A DNA stretch of 64,000 bases, taken from the NCBI GenBank assembly GCA_016287075.1, contig JAEEVC010000001.1, positions 108,029 through 172,028 on the forward strand, read 5' to 3'. Every line of letters begins with the position of its first letter. Position 1 is the stretch's first letter. Positions 25,245-33,481 of this stretch are shown piece by piece. The notes beneath the pieces were generated by a model, which was given only the letters and a program-made list of their open reading frames with translations, searched no databases and was not told where the DNA came from. This stretch comes from Bacteroidales bacterium (GTDB lineage Bacteria > Bacteroidota > Bacteroidia > Bacteroidales > UBA932). The translations under genes and the position numbers were made by a program.

Positions 25245-28012
25245 GTAAGTTTTTCAAATGCCTCGCCCTGGCGTGCGCGCTGCTGCCGCAGGGCCTCCCC
25301 CTGCTGGCTCAGGACTACGGAACCGCCGCTGTTTCAGTCGCTTCCGGGGATGATCTCTACAAGACTGCAGACGTGAACCTGACCAATACCTTCCCCGGCG
25401 TGTTCTCCGGGATGGCGGTCCGCCGCGGCTCCGGGGAGATCGGCGGCAACATGGCCGGATACCTCATCCGCGGGATGGGGAGTTTCGGCGTGGACGAATG
25501 GTCGAAGGCGCGCCTGTTCGTGGACGGCTTCGAAGTGAACAAGGAGTATCTTGCCTCCATCGCCCCGGCCGAGATCGAGAAGGTCGAGGTGCTGAAGGAC
25601 GCCGCCGCGCTGTCCCTTTACGGGGAGCGGGGCGCGAACGGGGTGATCGCCGTTACGACGCGCCGCGGCGTGGCGGGTCCGTCCACGGTGAGCGCCCGCG
25701 TGCGCTACGGCGTACAGGCCCCGTCGAGCCTGAACAAGCCGCTGGACGCCTACCATTATGCGATGCTCTACAACCAGGCGGTCTCGAACGACAACGGGAT
25801 GGTCTGGTCGCCGGCCTATTCCCAGGAGCAGCTGGATGCCTACCACGACGGGGCAGGGGTCAATGTCGACTGGTACGCCGAGACCCTCCGCCGCTTCGGC
25901 AGCTACATGGATGCCGACGTCATCCTGCAGGGCGGCTCGTCCGCGGCGCGGTACAACGTGAACCTGGATTATCTCGGAAGCAAGGGTCTCCTGAACGTCC
26001 GGGACACGGACCAGACGCGGAACCTCGGCGCGCGGAAATTCAACGTCCGGGCCAACCTGGATTTCGACGTCCTGCGGATCTTCCAGGTCCGGATGGACAT
26101 CGGCGGGCGCGTGGAATTCCTTCACCGTCCGAACTATACGGTATCGACCCTGTTCGGCAACCTGGCCCGCTATCCGTCCAACATCTATCCGGTGTTCGAC
26201 GATGAGGCCGGGGAGCATTACAGCGGTACTGGCGTGTTCCCGAACAACCCCTACGGCTCCATCACCGGCCTCGGCTGGTTCTCCGCCAAGGCCCGGAGCC
26301 TGCAGACGAACCTTTCCGTGAAGGAACGCCTGGATGACCTTGCAGAAGGTCTTTACCTGGAGGAAGCGGTCTCTTTCTACAGCTATACGCGGAGCACGTA
26401 TTCCAAGACGCGGGACTATGCCCGCTGGCGGAACGGCGCCACCACCACGACGAACGAGACGACGACCATCACGGCGAGCGGCTACGGCTCCGCCGGGATG
26501 CAGGACTGGAAACAGGGCCGCATCACCGCCGGGTACGACCACGCTTTCGGCCGGCATCACCTGACGGCGGCGGCGAACGGACTGATTTCCGCCTACAAGG
26601 GCGACGGTTATTTCTCCTATAAGAACAATACGCTGAATTTCAACGGGTTCCTCCGTTATAACTTCGCCGACCGCTACATCCTGGAGGCGGCGGTGTCGAT
26701 GTTCGGCAACGATGCCTTCGCCCCCGGCCACCGCTGGCATCCCTATCCGGCGGTCTCCGGTGCATGGGTGCTGTCGAACGAGCCGTTCCTGCAGGATTCC
26801 CGCGCGGTGCGCTTCCTCAAGCTGCGCGCCTCGGCGGGCCTGACGGGCGCCTCCGAGTCCGGGGCGACCTCGGTGCTGAGCGACTTCAATTCCGGCGGAA
26901 GGTTCCTGTACAAGGATTATTACACCTACAGCTACATCGGTACCTTCTACGCCGGGACGAATCCGTCCTCCTGGCAGAACACCCTGGTCCCGATGTTCAT
27001 CGGCAATGCCGACATCGCGCCGGAACAGAGCCTCAAGCTCGATGCCGGCTTCGATGCCGATCTGGCCGGCGGCTTCCACCTCTCGGCCGACGTCTTCTTC
27101 GACCGCCGGTCGGGCATCCTGACGCTCGACCGTTCGCTGATGGCCTATTACGGCAAGCAGTACGCATTCTCCAACCTCGGAAGGATGCGCAGCGGCGGGG
27201 TCGAGGCTTCCGCCGCCTGGTCGGGGAAGGCCGGTCATTTCTCCTGGCGGCTGGACGGGAACCTCCTCTTCTGCCGCGACATCGTGGACGAGATGGCGGA
27301 GGTGCCGACGGCCAATCCTTTCAGCGCGGCGACGGGCCGGCCCTACGGCACCTACATCGGCCTGGTGGCGGACGGGTTCTTCGGGACGGGCGATTTCGAT
27401 GACGACGGCCGCCTGGTCCCTTCCCTCCCGACGCCGGCTTTCGGTGCCGTCCAGCCCGGCGACGTCAAGTACCTGGACCTCGACCGGAACGGCATCGTGG
27501 ACCAGAATGACGTGACCCGGATCGGCTACGGCCGCTTCCCGGAATGGAACTTCGCGTTCGGCGCGAAGCTGTGCTACCGGGGCTTCGACCTGGAAATCCG
27601 TTTCCAGGGCCTTGCGGGCATGGCGGCGAACCTGCTGGACAACAAGAACCAGACGATCGCCTTCGTGGACAACGGCAATGCCTACGCCCTGGCGCAAGAC
27701 GCCTGGGCCTATTACCCCGTCGAGGGCATCGACAACCGGGCCGGAGCGAAGTATCCCCGCCTCACGACCCGGGGCAATGAGAACAACTACCGGCTCAGTT
27801 CCCTCTGGGTCAAGGACGCTTCCTTCCTGAAGCTCCGGAACCTCACGGTCGGCTACACCTTCCCGAAACAGCCGCTCCGTTTCTATGTCAGTGGAGAGAA
27901 CCTCCTGACTTTCAGCCCGCTGCTTGCCGAATACGGGCTGGATCCGGAGAACATCTCCGGCCTGTATCCCCAGCTGCGGTCCCTGACCGCCGGCCTTGCC
28001 GTGACCTTCTAA
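25241..28012 (+). CDS. Short SusC-like outer-membrane transporter lacking the usual N-terminal extension (pair 2)
   Basis: 923 residues. A signal peptide (1-24, LLAQ) leads almost directly into the plug: after about 12 residues come SGDDLYKTADVNLTNTFPGVF, YLIRGMGSFG, RLFVDGFEVN and VEVLKDAAALSLYGERGANGVIAVTTRRG (up to 143). The carboxypeptidase-regulatory-like domain and the DEVVV-type TonB box seen in the other three SusCs of this window are absent. The barrel is complete and ends GLAVTF. A strong RBS (GGAGGGAATGT) precedes the start. It probably forms a second SusCD transporter for mannan fragments; how it would contact TonB is unclear. Confidence 0.88.
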   Translation: MSKFFKCLALACALLPQGLPLLAQDYGTAAVSVASGDDLYKTADVNLTNTFPGVFSGMAVRRGSGEIGGNMAGYLIRGMGSFGVDEWSKARLFVDGFEVNKEYLASIAPAEIEKVEVLKDAAALSLYGERGANGVIAVTTRRGVAGPSTVSARVRYGVQAPSSLNKPLDAYHYAMLYNQAVSNDNGMVWSPAYSQEQLDAYHDGAGVNVDWYAETLRRFGSYMDADVILQGGSSAARYNVNLDYLGSKGLLNVRDTDQTRNLGARKFNVRANLDFDVLRIFQVRMDIGGRVEFLHRPNYTVSTLFGNLARYPSNIYPVFDDEAGEHYSGTGVFPNNPYGSITGLGWFSAKARSLQTNLSVKERLDDLAEGLYLEEAVSFYSYTRSTYSKTRDYARWRNGATTTTNETTTITASGYGSAGMQDWKQGRITAGYDHAFGRHHLTAAANGLISAYKGDGYFSYKNNTLNFNGFLRYNFADRYILEAAVSMFGNDAFAPGHRWHPYPAVSGAWVLSNEPFLQDSRAVRFLKLRASAGLTGASESGATSVLSDFNSGGRFLYKDYYTYSYIGTFYAGTNPSSWQNTLVPMFIGNADIAPEQSLKLDAGFDADLAGGFHLSADVFFDRRSGILTLDRSLMAYYGKQYAFSNLGRMRSGGVEASAAWSGKAGHFSWRLDGNLLFCRDIVDEMAEVPTANPFSAATGRPYGTYIGLVADGFFGTGDFDDDGRLVPSLPTPAFGAVQPGDVKYLDLDRNGIVDQNDVTRIGYGRFPEWNFAFGAKLCYRGFDLEIRFQGLAGMAANLLDNKNQTIAFVDNGNAYALAQDAWAYYPVEGIDNRAGAKYPRLTTRGNENNYRLSSLWVKDASFLKLRNLTVGYTFPKQPLRFYVSGENLLTFSPLLAEYGLDPENISGLYPQLRSLTAGLAVTF

Positions 28013-28023
28013 TGCGCCCCGAG

Positions 28024-29691
28024 ATGAAGACTTTCCGCACTTTCCTTTGCCTTGCCGGAGCCGTTCTCCTGACGGTCTCCTGCGAGCGTTTCCTGGATAC
28101 GGCCCTGGATACCCACCAGACCGACGAGAGCGTCGCCTCGGCCCGGAGCAGCATCTGGGCATTCGCCGGCGCCTTCTATTCCCCGATGTTCTACGGTTAT
28201 TCGGTCATCGACGGCAACCTGTTCGCCGCGGCTTCCGACGAAGCCGAGCAGACGGCCGCCTCGTCGAATGCGCTGCAGTTCAACCTGGGCATCGTGAACA
28301 GCAGCGTCAACCCGCTGTGGACGGCCTACACCAATGCCTATGAAGGCATCCGGGCCGCGAATTACTTCCTGGACTATGTGGCCGACGGCAAGGGCATGGC
28401 CCTGCTGGAAAAAAACCGCAACCTGGTCACCGATGCGGTCAACTACGCCCGCGACGTGGCTTCGCTGAACTGGTACATCGCCGAGGCGCACGTCGCCCGC
28501 GCCTACTATTATTCCGAACTGATCAAGATGTACGGCGGCGTGCCGATCGTCGAAAAGACGATGCAGTCCTCCGGCGGCGAAAAGATCGCCCGCTCGTCCT
28601 ATGAGCAGTGTGTGGAATACATTGTCAATGAGATAGATAACTGGAAGGACGGGCTGGCCGTGAACTGGACGGACCATGCGACGTACGAGGGGCGTTTCAC
28701 CCGCGGTGCGGCGCTGGCCATCAAGGCGCGCGTGCTGCTGTACGCCGCGAGTCCGCTGCACAATCCTTCGCACGACGTGGCGAAATGGGCCCGCGCGGCG
28801 CAGGCCGCGGCGGACCTGATCGCCGATCCGGACCTCAGCTATGCCCTCGACCGGGATTATGCCTCCTATTTCCGCGGCGGCTATTCCCTGACCTCGCCGG
28901 AGACGATCCATGCCGTCCGGCGGGCGACGACCAATACCCTCGAGGCCGCCAATTACCCGATTGCCACTTCCGGCGGCAAGAGCGGCGTCTGCCCGACGGA
29001 AAACCTGGTGGCGGACTACGAATGGATCGGGACGCCGAATCCGTCGGACCCGTATGCCAACCGCGATCCGCGCCTGGAGGCGTCCATCGTGTACAACGGC
29101 AGCTATTGGAACGGGCGCACGATCGCCGAGGCGGCGGGCGAGTCCGACGACATGGCGCGCACAAATGCCAGCAAGACAGGCTATTACCTGAAGAAATTCC
29201 TCACCGACGGGCTCAACCTGACCCAGGACCAGAAGGCCCAGCACAACTGGGTGACCTTCCGTTACGGCGAGGTCCTGCTCAATTATGCCGAGGCGATGAA
29301 CGAGGCCTACGGGCCGGGCGTGGTGCCGCCGGGCTTCCCGATGAGCGCGGCCGAGGCGCTGCAGAAGGTGCGCGACCGCGCGAGCATGAGCCTGCCGAAG
29401 GTCGATGCGGGCAGCGTCGCCGCCTTCCGTGCCGCCGTCCGCCACGAGCGCCGGATCGAACTCGCGTTCGAGGATCACCGCTATTGGGACCTCCTCCGCT
29501 GGAAGGAGGCGATGACCGTGCTGAACGCCCCCGTACAGGGGGTGAAGATCACCCGCCAGGGAGACGGGTACGCCTACCGGGTCGTGGATGTCGCTTCCCG
29601 GACCTTCCATCCGAACAATTATTACCTGCCTTTCCTCCGCAGCGAGGTGCAGAATTCCGCCGGAACCCTCGAACAGAACCCCGGTTATTAA
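28024..29691 (+). CDS. SusD-family nutrient-binding lipoprotein (mannan locus, pair 2)
   Basis: 555 residues from the ATG at 28024 (MKTFRTFLCLAGAVLLTVSC, lipid Cys20). An ATG at 28012, overlapping the SusC stop, would add four residues. The mature start CERFLDTALDT is typical. TPR-like SusD repeats include IAEAHVARAYYYSELIKMYGG and the TM-facing RGAALAIKARVLLYAASPLHNP; the C-terminal signature is RHERRIELAFEDHRYWDLLRWKEAM (two parts), ending LEQNPGY. It pairs with the short SusC at 25241. It differs clearly from the pair-1 SusD, so the pairs are not a recent duplication. Confidence 0.93.
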   Translation: MKTFRTFLCLAGAVLLTVSCERFLDTALDTHQTDESVASARSSIWAFAGAFYSPMFYGYSVIDGNLFAAASDEAEQTAASSNALQFNLGIVNSSVNPLWTAYTNAYEGIRAANYFLDYVADGKGMALLEKNRNLVTDAVNYARDVASLNWYIAEAHVARAYYYSELIKMYGGVPIVEKTMQSSGGEKIARSSYEQCVEYIVNEIDNWKDGLAVNWTDHATYEGRFTRGAALAIKARVLLYAASPLHNPSHDVAKWARAAQAAADLIADPDLSYALDRDYASYFRGGYSLTSPETIHAVRRATTNTLEAANYPIATSGGKSGVCPTENLVADYEWIGTPNPSDPYANRDPRLEASIVYNGSYWNGRTIAEAAGESDDMARTNASKTGYYLKKFLTDGLNLTQDQKAQHNWVTFRYGEVLLNYAEAMNEAYGPGVVPPGFPMSAAEALQKVRDRASMSLPKVDAGSVAAFRAAVRHERRIELAFEDHRYWDLLRWKEAMTVLNAPVQGVKITRQGDGYAYRVVDVASRTFHPNNYYLPFLRSEVQNSAGTLEQNPGY

Positions 29692-29703
29692 ACCTGTCCG
29701 CTT

Positions 29704-31344
29704 ATGAAGAAATTGACTGTCATTCTGTTGTCTCTCTTTGCCACGCTCTCTGCGGCGGGGCAGATTCTCCGGGTCGATGCGCCGGAGGGGCGGATCCGTC
29801 AATATGGCCGGGCCGATTTCTCCGTCACGCTCAAGGGCAGCTGGGAGAATCCCTTCCTGCAGGAGGAAGCGGCGCTGGAGATGCTGCTGACCGCCCCTTC
29901 CGGGAAGACGTTGGTCGTGCCCTGTTTCTATGTTGAAGGGGAGAGCGGCGCCGAGAGCCGTTGGGAGGCCCGGATCATGCCGCAGGAGAAAGGTCGGTAT
30001 TCGTATTGTTTCCGCTATTCCGAAGGGGGAGAGGCCGTCTCCACATCGGAGGAGGCCGTTTTCGAGGCCCGCCGCCCCCGGCGCGGGGAGCATGGCATCC
30101 TGCACGTCCGGGACAACTGGACCCTCGTCTATGACGACGGGACCCCGTTCCGCGGCATCGGCGAGAACCTCTGCTGGGAGTCCCGCGTGAAGGACGACAA
30201 CCGCTTCTTCGCCGCCCTGCATGAGCAGCATGAGCGCTTCAACTACGATGCGATGCTGCCCGCCTTTGCGAAGAACGGGGGCAATTTCACCCGCTTCTGG
30301 ATGTGCCCCTGGAATTTCCCCATCGACCGGCACGACGACTTCAACAACGACCGCTACGAGCCCTCGGACGCGTATTACAACCCCAGCGCCGTCGCCCGGC
30401 TGGACCACGTGATGGCCCTGTCGGAGGAACTCGGCATCCGGGTGATGCTCTGCATGGGCCAGGGCGACGTGACGGCCGACCATGCCTTCTTCCTGTCGGA
30501 GGAGGCCAGGGCCCGCATGCGCAACCGGCTCCGCTACATCGTCGCCCGCTGGGGATACAGCCCCTCCGTCGCGATGTGGGAATTCTTCAATGAAATCGAC
30601 AATATCCAGTTCTACGACAAGGAGAACCCGATTCCCGCGGAGGATATCGTCGCCTGGCATACCGAAATGGCCGCCTACCTGAAGGAACTCGATCCTTTCG
30701 ACCATGTGGTCACGACGTCCATCTCCCACCGCGACCTCGCCGGACTCAACGACGTCCCGGACATCGACATCAACCAGAAGCACATCTACTGTGCGACCGA
30801 GACGATCCCTTCGACCATCCACCGGTATGAGGCCGCGCACGGAAAGCCCTATGTGATCGGCGAATACAGCTACGAGTGGAACTGGTTCAAGAATTTCGGG
30901 GAATTCGAGGCGGGAATGGTCACCGACTTCCGCCGCGGGCCCTGGTACGGCGTCTTCAACCCGACGCCCGTGACTCCGATGAGCTGGTGGTGGGAATGGT
31001 TCGACGAAAAGGGCGTGAACGGGACCTTCCGCCCGGTCCGCTTCGTTTCCGACCGGATGCTCTGCCGGGGGAAGGGTTCCTTCATCCCCGTCGCTGCGGA
31101 GGCGAAAGGCGCCGAGGCGTATGCCATCCGCTGCGGGAAACGTACCTATGTATATGTCTTCAGTCCCGAAGGAAAGACCGTGGAGGTGCGTGTCGACTAT
31201 CCCCTCCGGCGCGCCTGCGTCCGCGCGCTCGACGCCGACGCCTGCCGTTTCGTACGGCAGGGCTGCGTCCGCGCCGCGGGGGGCCGGATCGCGTTTACGG
31301 CCGATGCCTCCCGGGACGGGGGCGTAGTCTTTGAAATCCGATGA
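29704..31344 (+). CDS. Secreted clan-A glycoside hydrolase (GH5-like) with DUF5060-type N-terminal domain
   Basis: 546 residues. Signal peptide 1-19 (ATLSAAG). Residues about 22-125 form a beta-sandwich of DUF5060 type (VTLKGSWENPF, then MPQEKGRYSYCFRYSE), and a TIM barrel follows from about 135. The likely acid/base is Glu297 in WEFFNEIDN and the nucleophile Glu387 in YVIGEYSYEW; NGGNFTRFWMCPW is a substrate-cleft motif. The last about 80 residues form a small beta-domain. The clan-A geometry (NE on strand 4, E on strand 7) is clear; the exact family and whether it acts on mannan side chains or the backbone are not. It sits between SusD pair 2 and the lipoprotein at 31341, which it overlaps by ATGA. 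Confidence 0.82.
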   Translation: MKKLTVILLSLFATLSAAGQILRVDAPEGRIRQYGRADFSVTLKGSWENPFLQEEAALEMLLTAPSGKTLVVPCFYVEGESGAESRWEARIMPQEKGRYSYCFRYSEGGEAVSTSEEAVFEARRPRRGEHGILHVRDNWTLVYDDGTPFRGIGENLCWESRVKDDNRFFAALHEQHERFNYDAMLPAFAKNGGNFTRFWMCPWNFPIDRHDDFNNDRYEPSDAYYNPSAVARLDHVMALSEELGIRVMLCMGQGDVTADHAFFLSEEARARMRNRLRYIVARWGYSPSVAMWEFFNEIDNIQFYDKENPIPAEDIVAWHTEMAAYLKELDPFDHVVTTSISHRDLAGLNDVPDIDINQKHIYCATETIPSTIHRYEAAHGKPYVIGEYSYEWNWFKNFGEFEAGMVTDFRRGPWYGVFNPTPVTPMSWWWEWFDEKGVNGTFRPVRFVSDRMLCRGKGSFIPVAAEAKGAEAYAIRCGKRTYVYVFSPEGKTVEVRVDYPLRRACVRALDADACRFVRQGCVRAAGGRIAFTADASRDGGVVFEIR

Positions 31345-33305
31345 CCATGAGAAAGTTCCTCTTACCGCTTGCCGCCCTGGCGGCGCTGATGCCCCTCTCC
31401 TGCCGGCAGCCCGTCGAGATCCCGGTCGTCCCGGATCCCGCCGGCAGCGATGATCCGGCCGTCGTGGACCCCGATCCGGTCTTCGGCGGCGACGTCGTTT
31501 TCTCGGCGACCATCGCGGCCCTGCCCGACGGGACCCAGCCCGTGTGGAAGGAAGGGGAGGCCATCGTCCTGTCCGACGGGACTTCCGTGCAGACGCTGGT
31601 GAATGCCGGACCGGAAGGTGTCCTGGCTTCCTTCCCGGCCCGGATCCGGGAGCAGGCCGGACACGTCGTCGCGGTCAGCCCGGCGATGGACGGACTGTCC
31701 CCCTCGCTCGACGGCCTGACGCTGACGGTGCCCGCCGTCCAGTCCGCCGCTGCGCCCGCCCCGGCCTGCCGGGTCGCGGTCAGTGGCGATAAGCAATTGT
31801 ATTTCAAGGATGTATTCGCCACGGTGCTGCTGTCCGTCACCTTTGAAGGGGTGACGAAGCTCGTGTTCCATGCAGCGGATGCCGCCGCCGGATGCTCCGT
31901 ATCCTTCGACGGGGAGTCGTTCTCCGCGACCCCTTCCGGCTCCTGCCCGGACTTCACGCTGGAGGGACCGCTGGAAAAAGACAGGAAATATGCCCTCCGG
32001 CTTGCGCCGGGGCGGATGGCACAATACACCGTTTCCGCCTATATCGGCGACGAGAAGGTTTCCGAATCCGACGGGAAGAACCTGGAACTCGCCCCGGGCG
32101 GTGTCGCGGAACTGGCCGGGGTCGATCCCTCGGCGACCGTTTACCGGATCACGAACCTGTGGGTCTGGGGCGGGACCGGGCCGGAGTTCGGCTGCACCAA
32201 GGTCTATGACCTGCTGAACAACGCCGACAAGGCCGCCTGCTTCGACCCGTCGGACGGGCGTGGCGTCAATGCGCTCAAGGACAATTACTTCGAGCTCGCC
32301 CCCGACGGGACCTTCCGGAACTGGGCCGGCGCGGACGGACGCAACTGGTGGTTCGTCTTCTCCGCCGGCGGCCGGACGCTGGACCTCAAGGCATTCTACG
32401 ACGTGATTCCCCGGGCGGAGGGGACCTATACCCTGGCCGGCGATGCCATGACGTTCCGCAAGCCGGACGGCACGACCTCCTCCGGCCGCCTGCTTCCTCC
32501 TGCGACCTATCCGCTGGCCGGAACCACGCCCGCGCTGTCCGTGACGACGACGCACCCCGGGCTCATGTTCACGATTACCGGCGGCAAGGACTACTGGAGC
32601 GGCCCGGCGTCGGATTATGACGTCTTTGCCTGCCATCCGCGGGCCATGCTCTTCGAACTCGAAGAGATGCCGGTCGGTTTCCATGTCCCGTCCGAATCCC
32701 GGACCGTCGATGCGGACTTCGAGTACATCGAGCCGGTCCCGGTCGGGTTTGACTTCGACACCCTGCCCGGAACCTGGACGGTCTATGGCGGCAATTCCGC
32801 CCCGTACGGCCTGTTTGTCCTGGGTGGCTCCGGCAACGATCCCGCTTTCGTGTCTCCGATCGACAAATCCTGGGACTGGAACGACAACATCTGGTATGAA
32901 TGCGACAACGACCTGACCTTTACGGTCGGTGCGAAAACGGCCGCGGAAATGACCGGAACGACGGAATGGACCGGAGGCGACAACGGCAAGTTCTGGGATT
33001 ACATCTGGAAGAAGACGGGCGAGGACCTGTCCCGCTTCTACGACAAGATTCCGAAGGGAGTCAGCAACTATTCCCTCAACCTCTCCACGCTGACCATCAC
33101 CCTCGGGAACGGCGAGCAGGCGAAGTTCCTCCCGCCGGGCTCCCATGAATTCGCTTATGGGAAGATCGTCACGGTGCCGGACGGCTGCTTCGCGCTGGCC
33201 TTCCACCTCGGCGAGCCGGTCGCAGCGACGGCGGAGCGCTGGACCGACGTGGACCGCTTCATCAACGCCCCGCTGGAATACGTGATGATCTTTGAAAGGA
33301 AATAA
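31341..33305 (+). CDS. Surface lipoprotein with two copies of the locus-specific module
   Basis: 654 residues from an ATG overlapping the previous stop; an ATG two codons on (31347) is an alternative. Lipid Cys21 (LMPLSCRQP). Residues about 48-265 are fimbrillin-like (VVFSATIAAL, PVWKEGEAIVL). Residues about 270-445 hold a diverged module (LWVWGGTGPEF, WAGADGRNWWF, LDLKAFYDVIP) and residues about 475-654 a well-preserved one (TWTVYGGN, IDKSWDWNDNIWYECDN, NGKFWDYIW, DLSRFYDKIPKG, VPDGCFALAFHLG, PLEYVMIFERK). The same C-terminal module occurs in the first lipoprotein and twice in the next large protein. A binding rather than catalytic role is inferred: there is no conserved acid pair, but many exposed aromatics. 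Confidence 0.7.
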   Translation: MTMRKFLLPLAALAALMPLSCRQPVEIPVVPDPAGSDDPAVVDPDPVFGGDVVFSATIAALPDGTQPVWKEGEAIVLSDGTSVQTLVNAGPEGVLASFPARIREQAGHVVAVSPAMDGLSPSLDGLTLTVPAVQSAAAPAPACRVAVSGDKQLYFKDVFATVLLSVTFEGVTKLVFHAADAAAGCSVSFDGESFSATPSGSCPDFTLEGPLEKDRKYALRLAPGRMAQYTVSAYIGDEKVSESDGKNLELAPGGVAELAGVDPSATVYRITNLWVWGGTGPEFGCTKVYDLLNNADKAACFDPSDGRGVNALKDNYFELAPDGTFRNWAGADGRNWWFVFSAGGRTLDLKAFYDVIPRAEGTYTLAGDAMTFRKPDGTTSSGRLLPPATYPLAGTTPALSVTTTHPGLMFTITGGKDYWSGPASDYDVFACHPRAMLFELEEMPVGFHVPSESRTVDADFEYIEPVPVGFDFDTLPGTWTVYGGNSAPYGLFVLGGSGNDPAFVSPIDKSWDWNDNIWYECDNDLTFTVGAKTAAEMTGTTEWTGGDNGKFWDYIWKKTGEDLSRFYDKIPKGVSNYSLNLSTLTITLGNGEQAKFLPPGSHEFAYGKIVTVPDGCFALAFHLGEPVAATAERWTDVDRFINAPLEYVMIFERK

Positions 33306-33333
33306 TCTTCAACAACTTAATACATAAGCGCTT

Positions 33334-33477
33334 ATGAATAAGTTAAACTATCTCTCCCCAACCCTCCGCGAGACCAGTCTCCGCGCGGAGCGGAACTTCC
33401 TCGCCAGCGGCGAGGGTGAGAATGCCGAGCCCACGCCCGGCACGTGGTCTTTCTTCGACGAACTTGAAATGGAGTAG
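33334..33477 (+). CDS. Small 47-residue hypothetical protein
   Basis: An ATG at 33334 opens 47 codons to a TAG at 33475-33477, between two large lipoprotein genes in the same direction with gaps of 28 and 4 bp. The peptide starts MNKLNYLSPTLRETSL, continues RAERNFLASGEGEN and ends WSFFDELEME. Small proteins starting M-K/N-x-x-Y-x-S-P and containing a short NFL(A/Q)S motif are a recurring sight next to surface lipoprotein genes in Bacteroidales; no function is known to me. There is no signal peptide. The reading frame, operon position and spacing support expression, but it could also be a leader peptide controlling the large gene behind it. Confidence 0.6.
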   Translation: MNKLNYLSPTLRETSLRAERNFLASGEGENAEPTPGTWSFFDELEME

Positions 33478-33481
33478 CGTT

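Noticed and set aside
20101..29691. The two tandem SusCD pairs as a recent duplication
   Set aside because: The SusC proteins differ in N-terminal architecture and length, and the SusD proteins share only family-level motifs.
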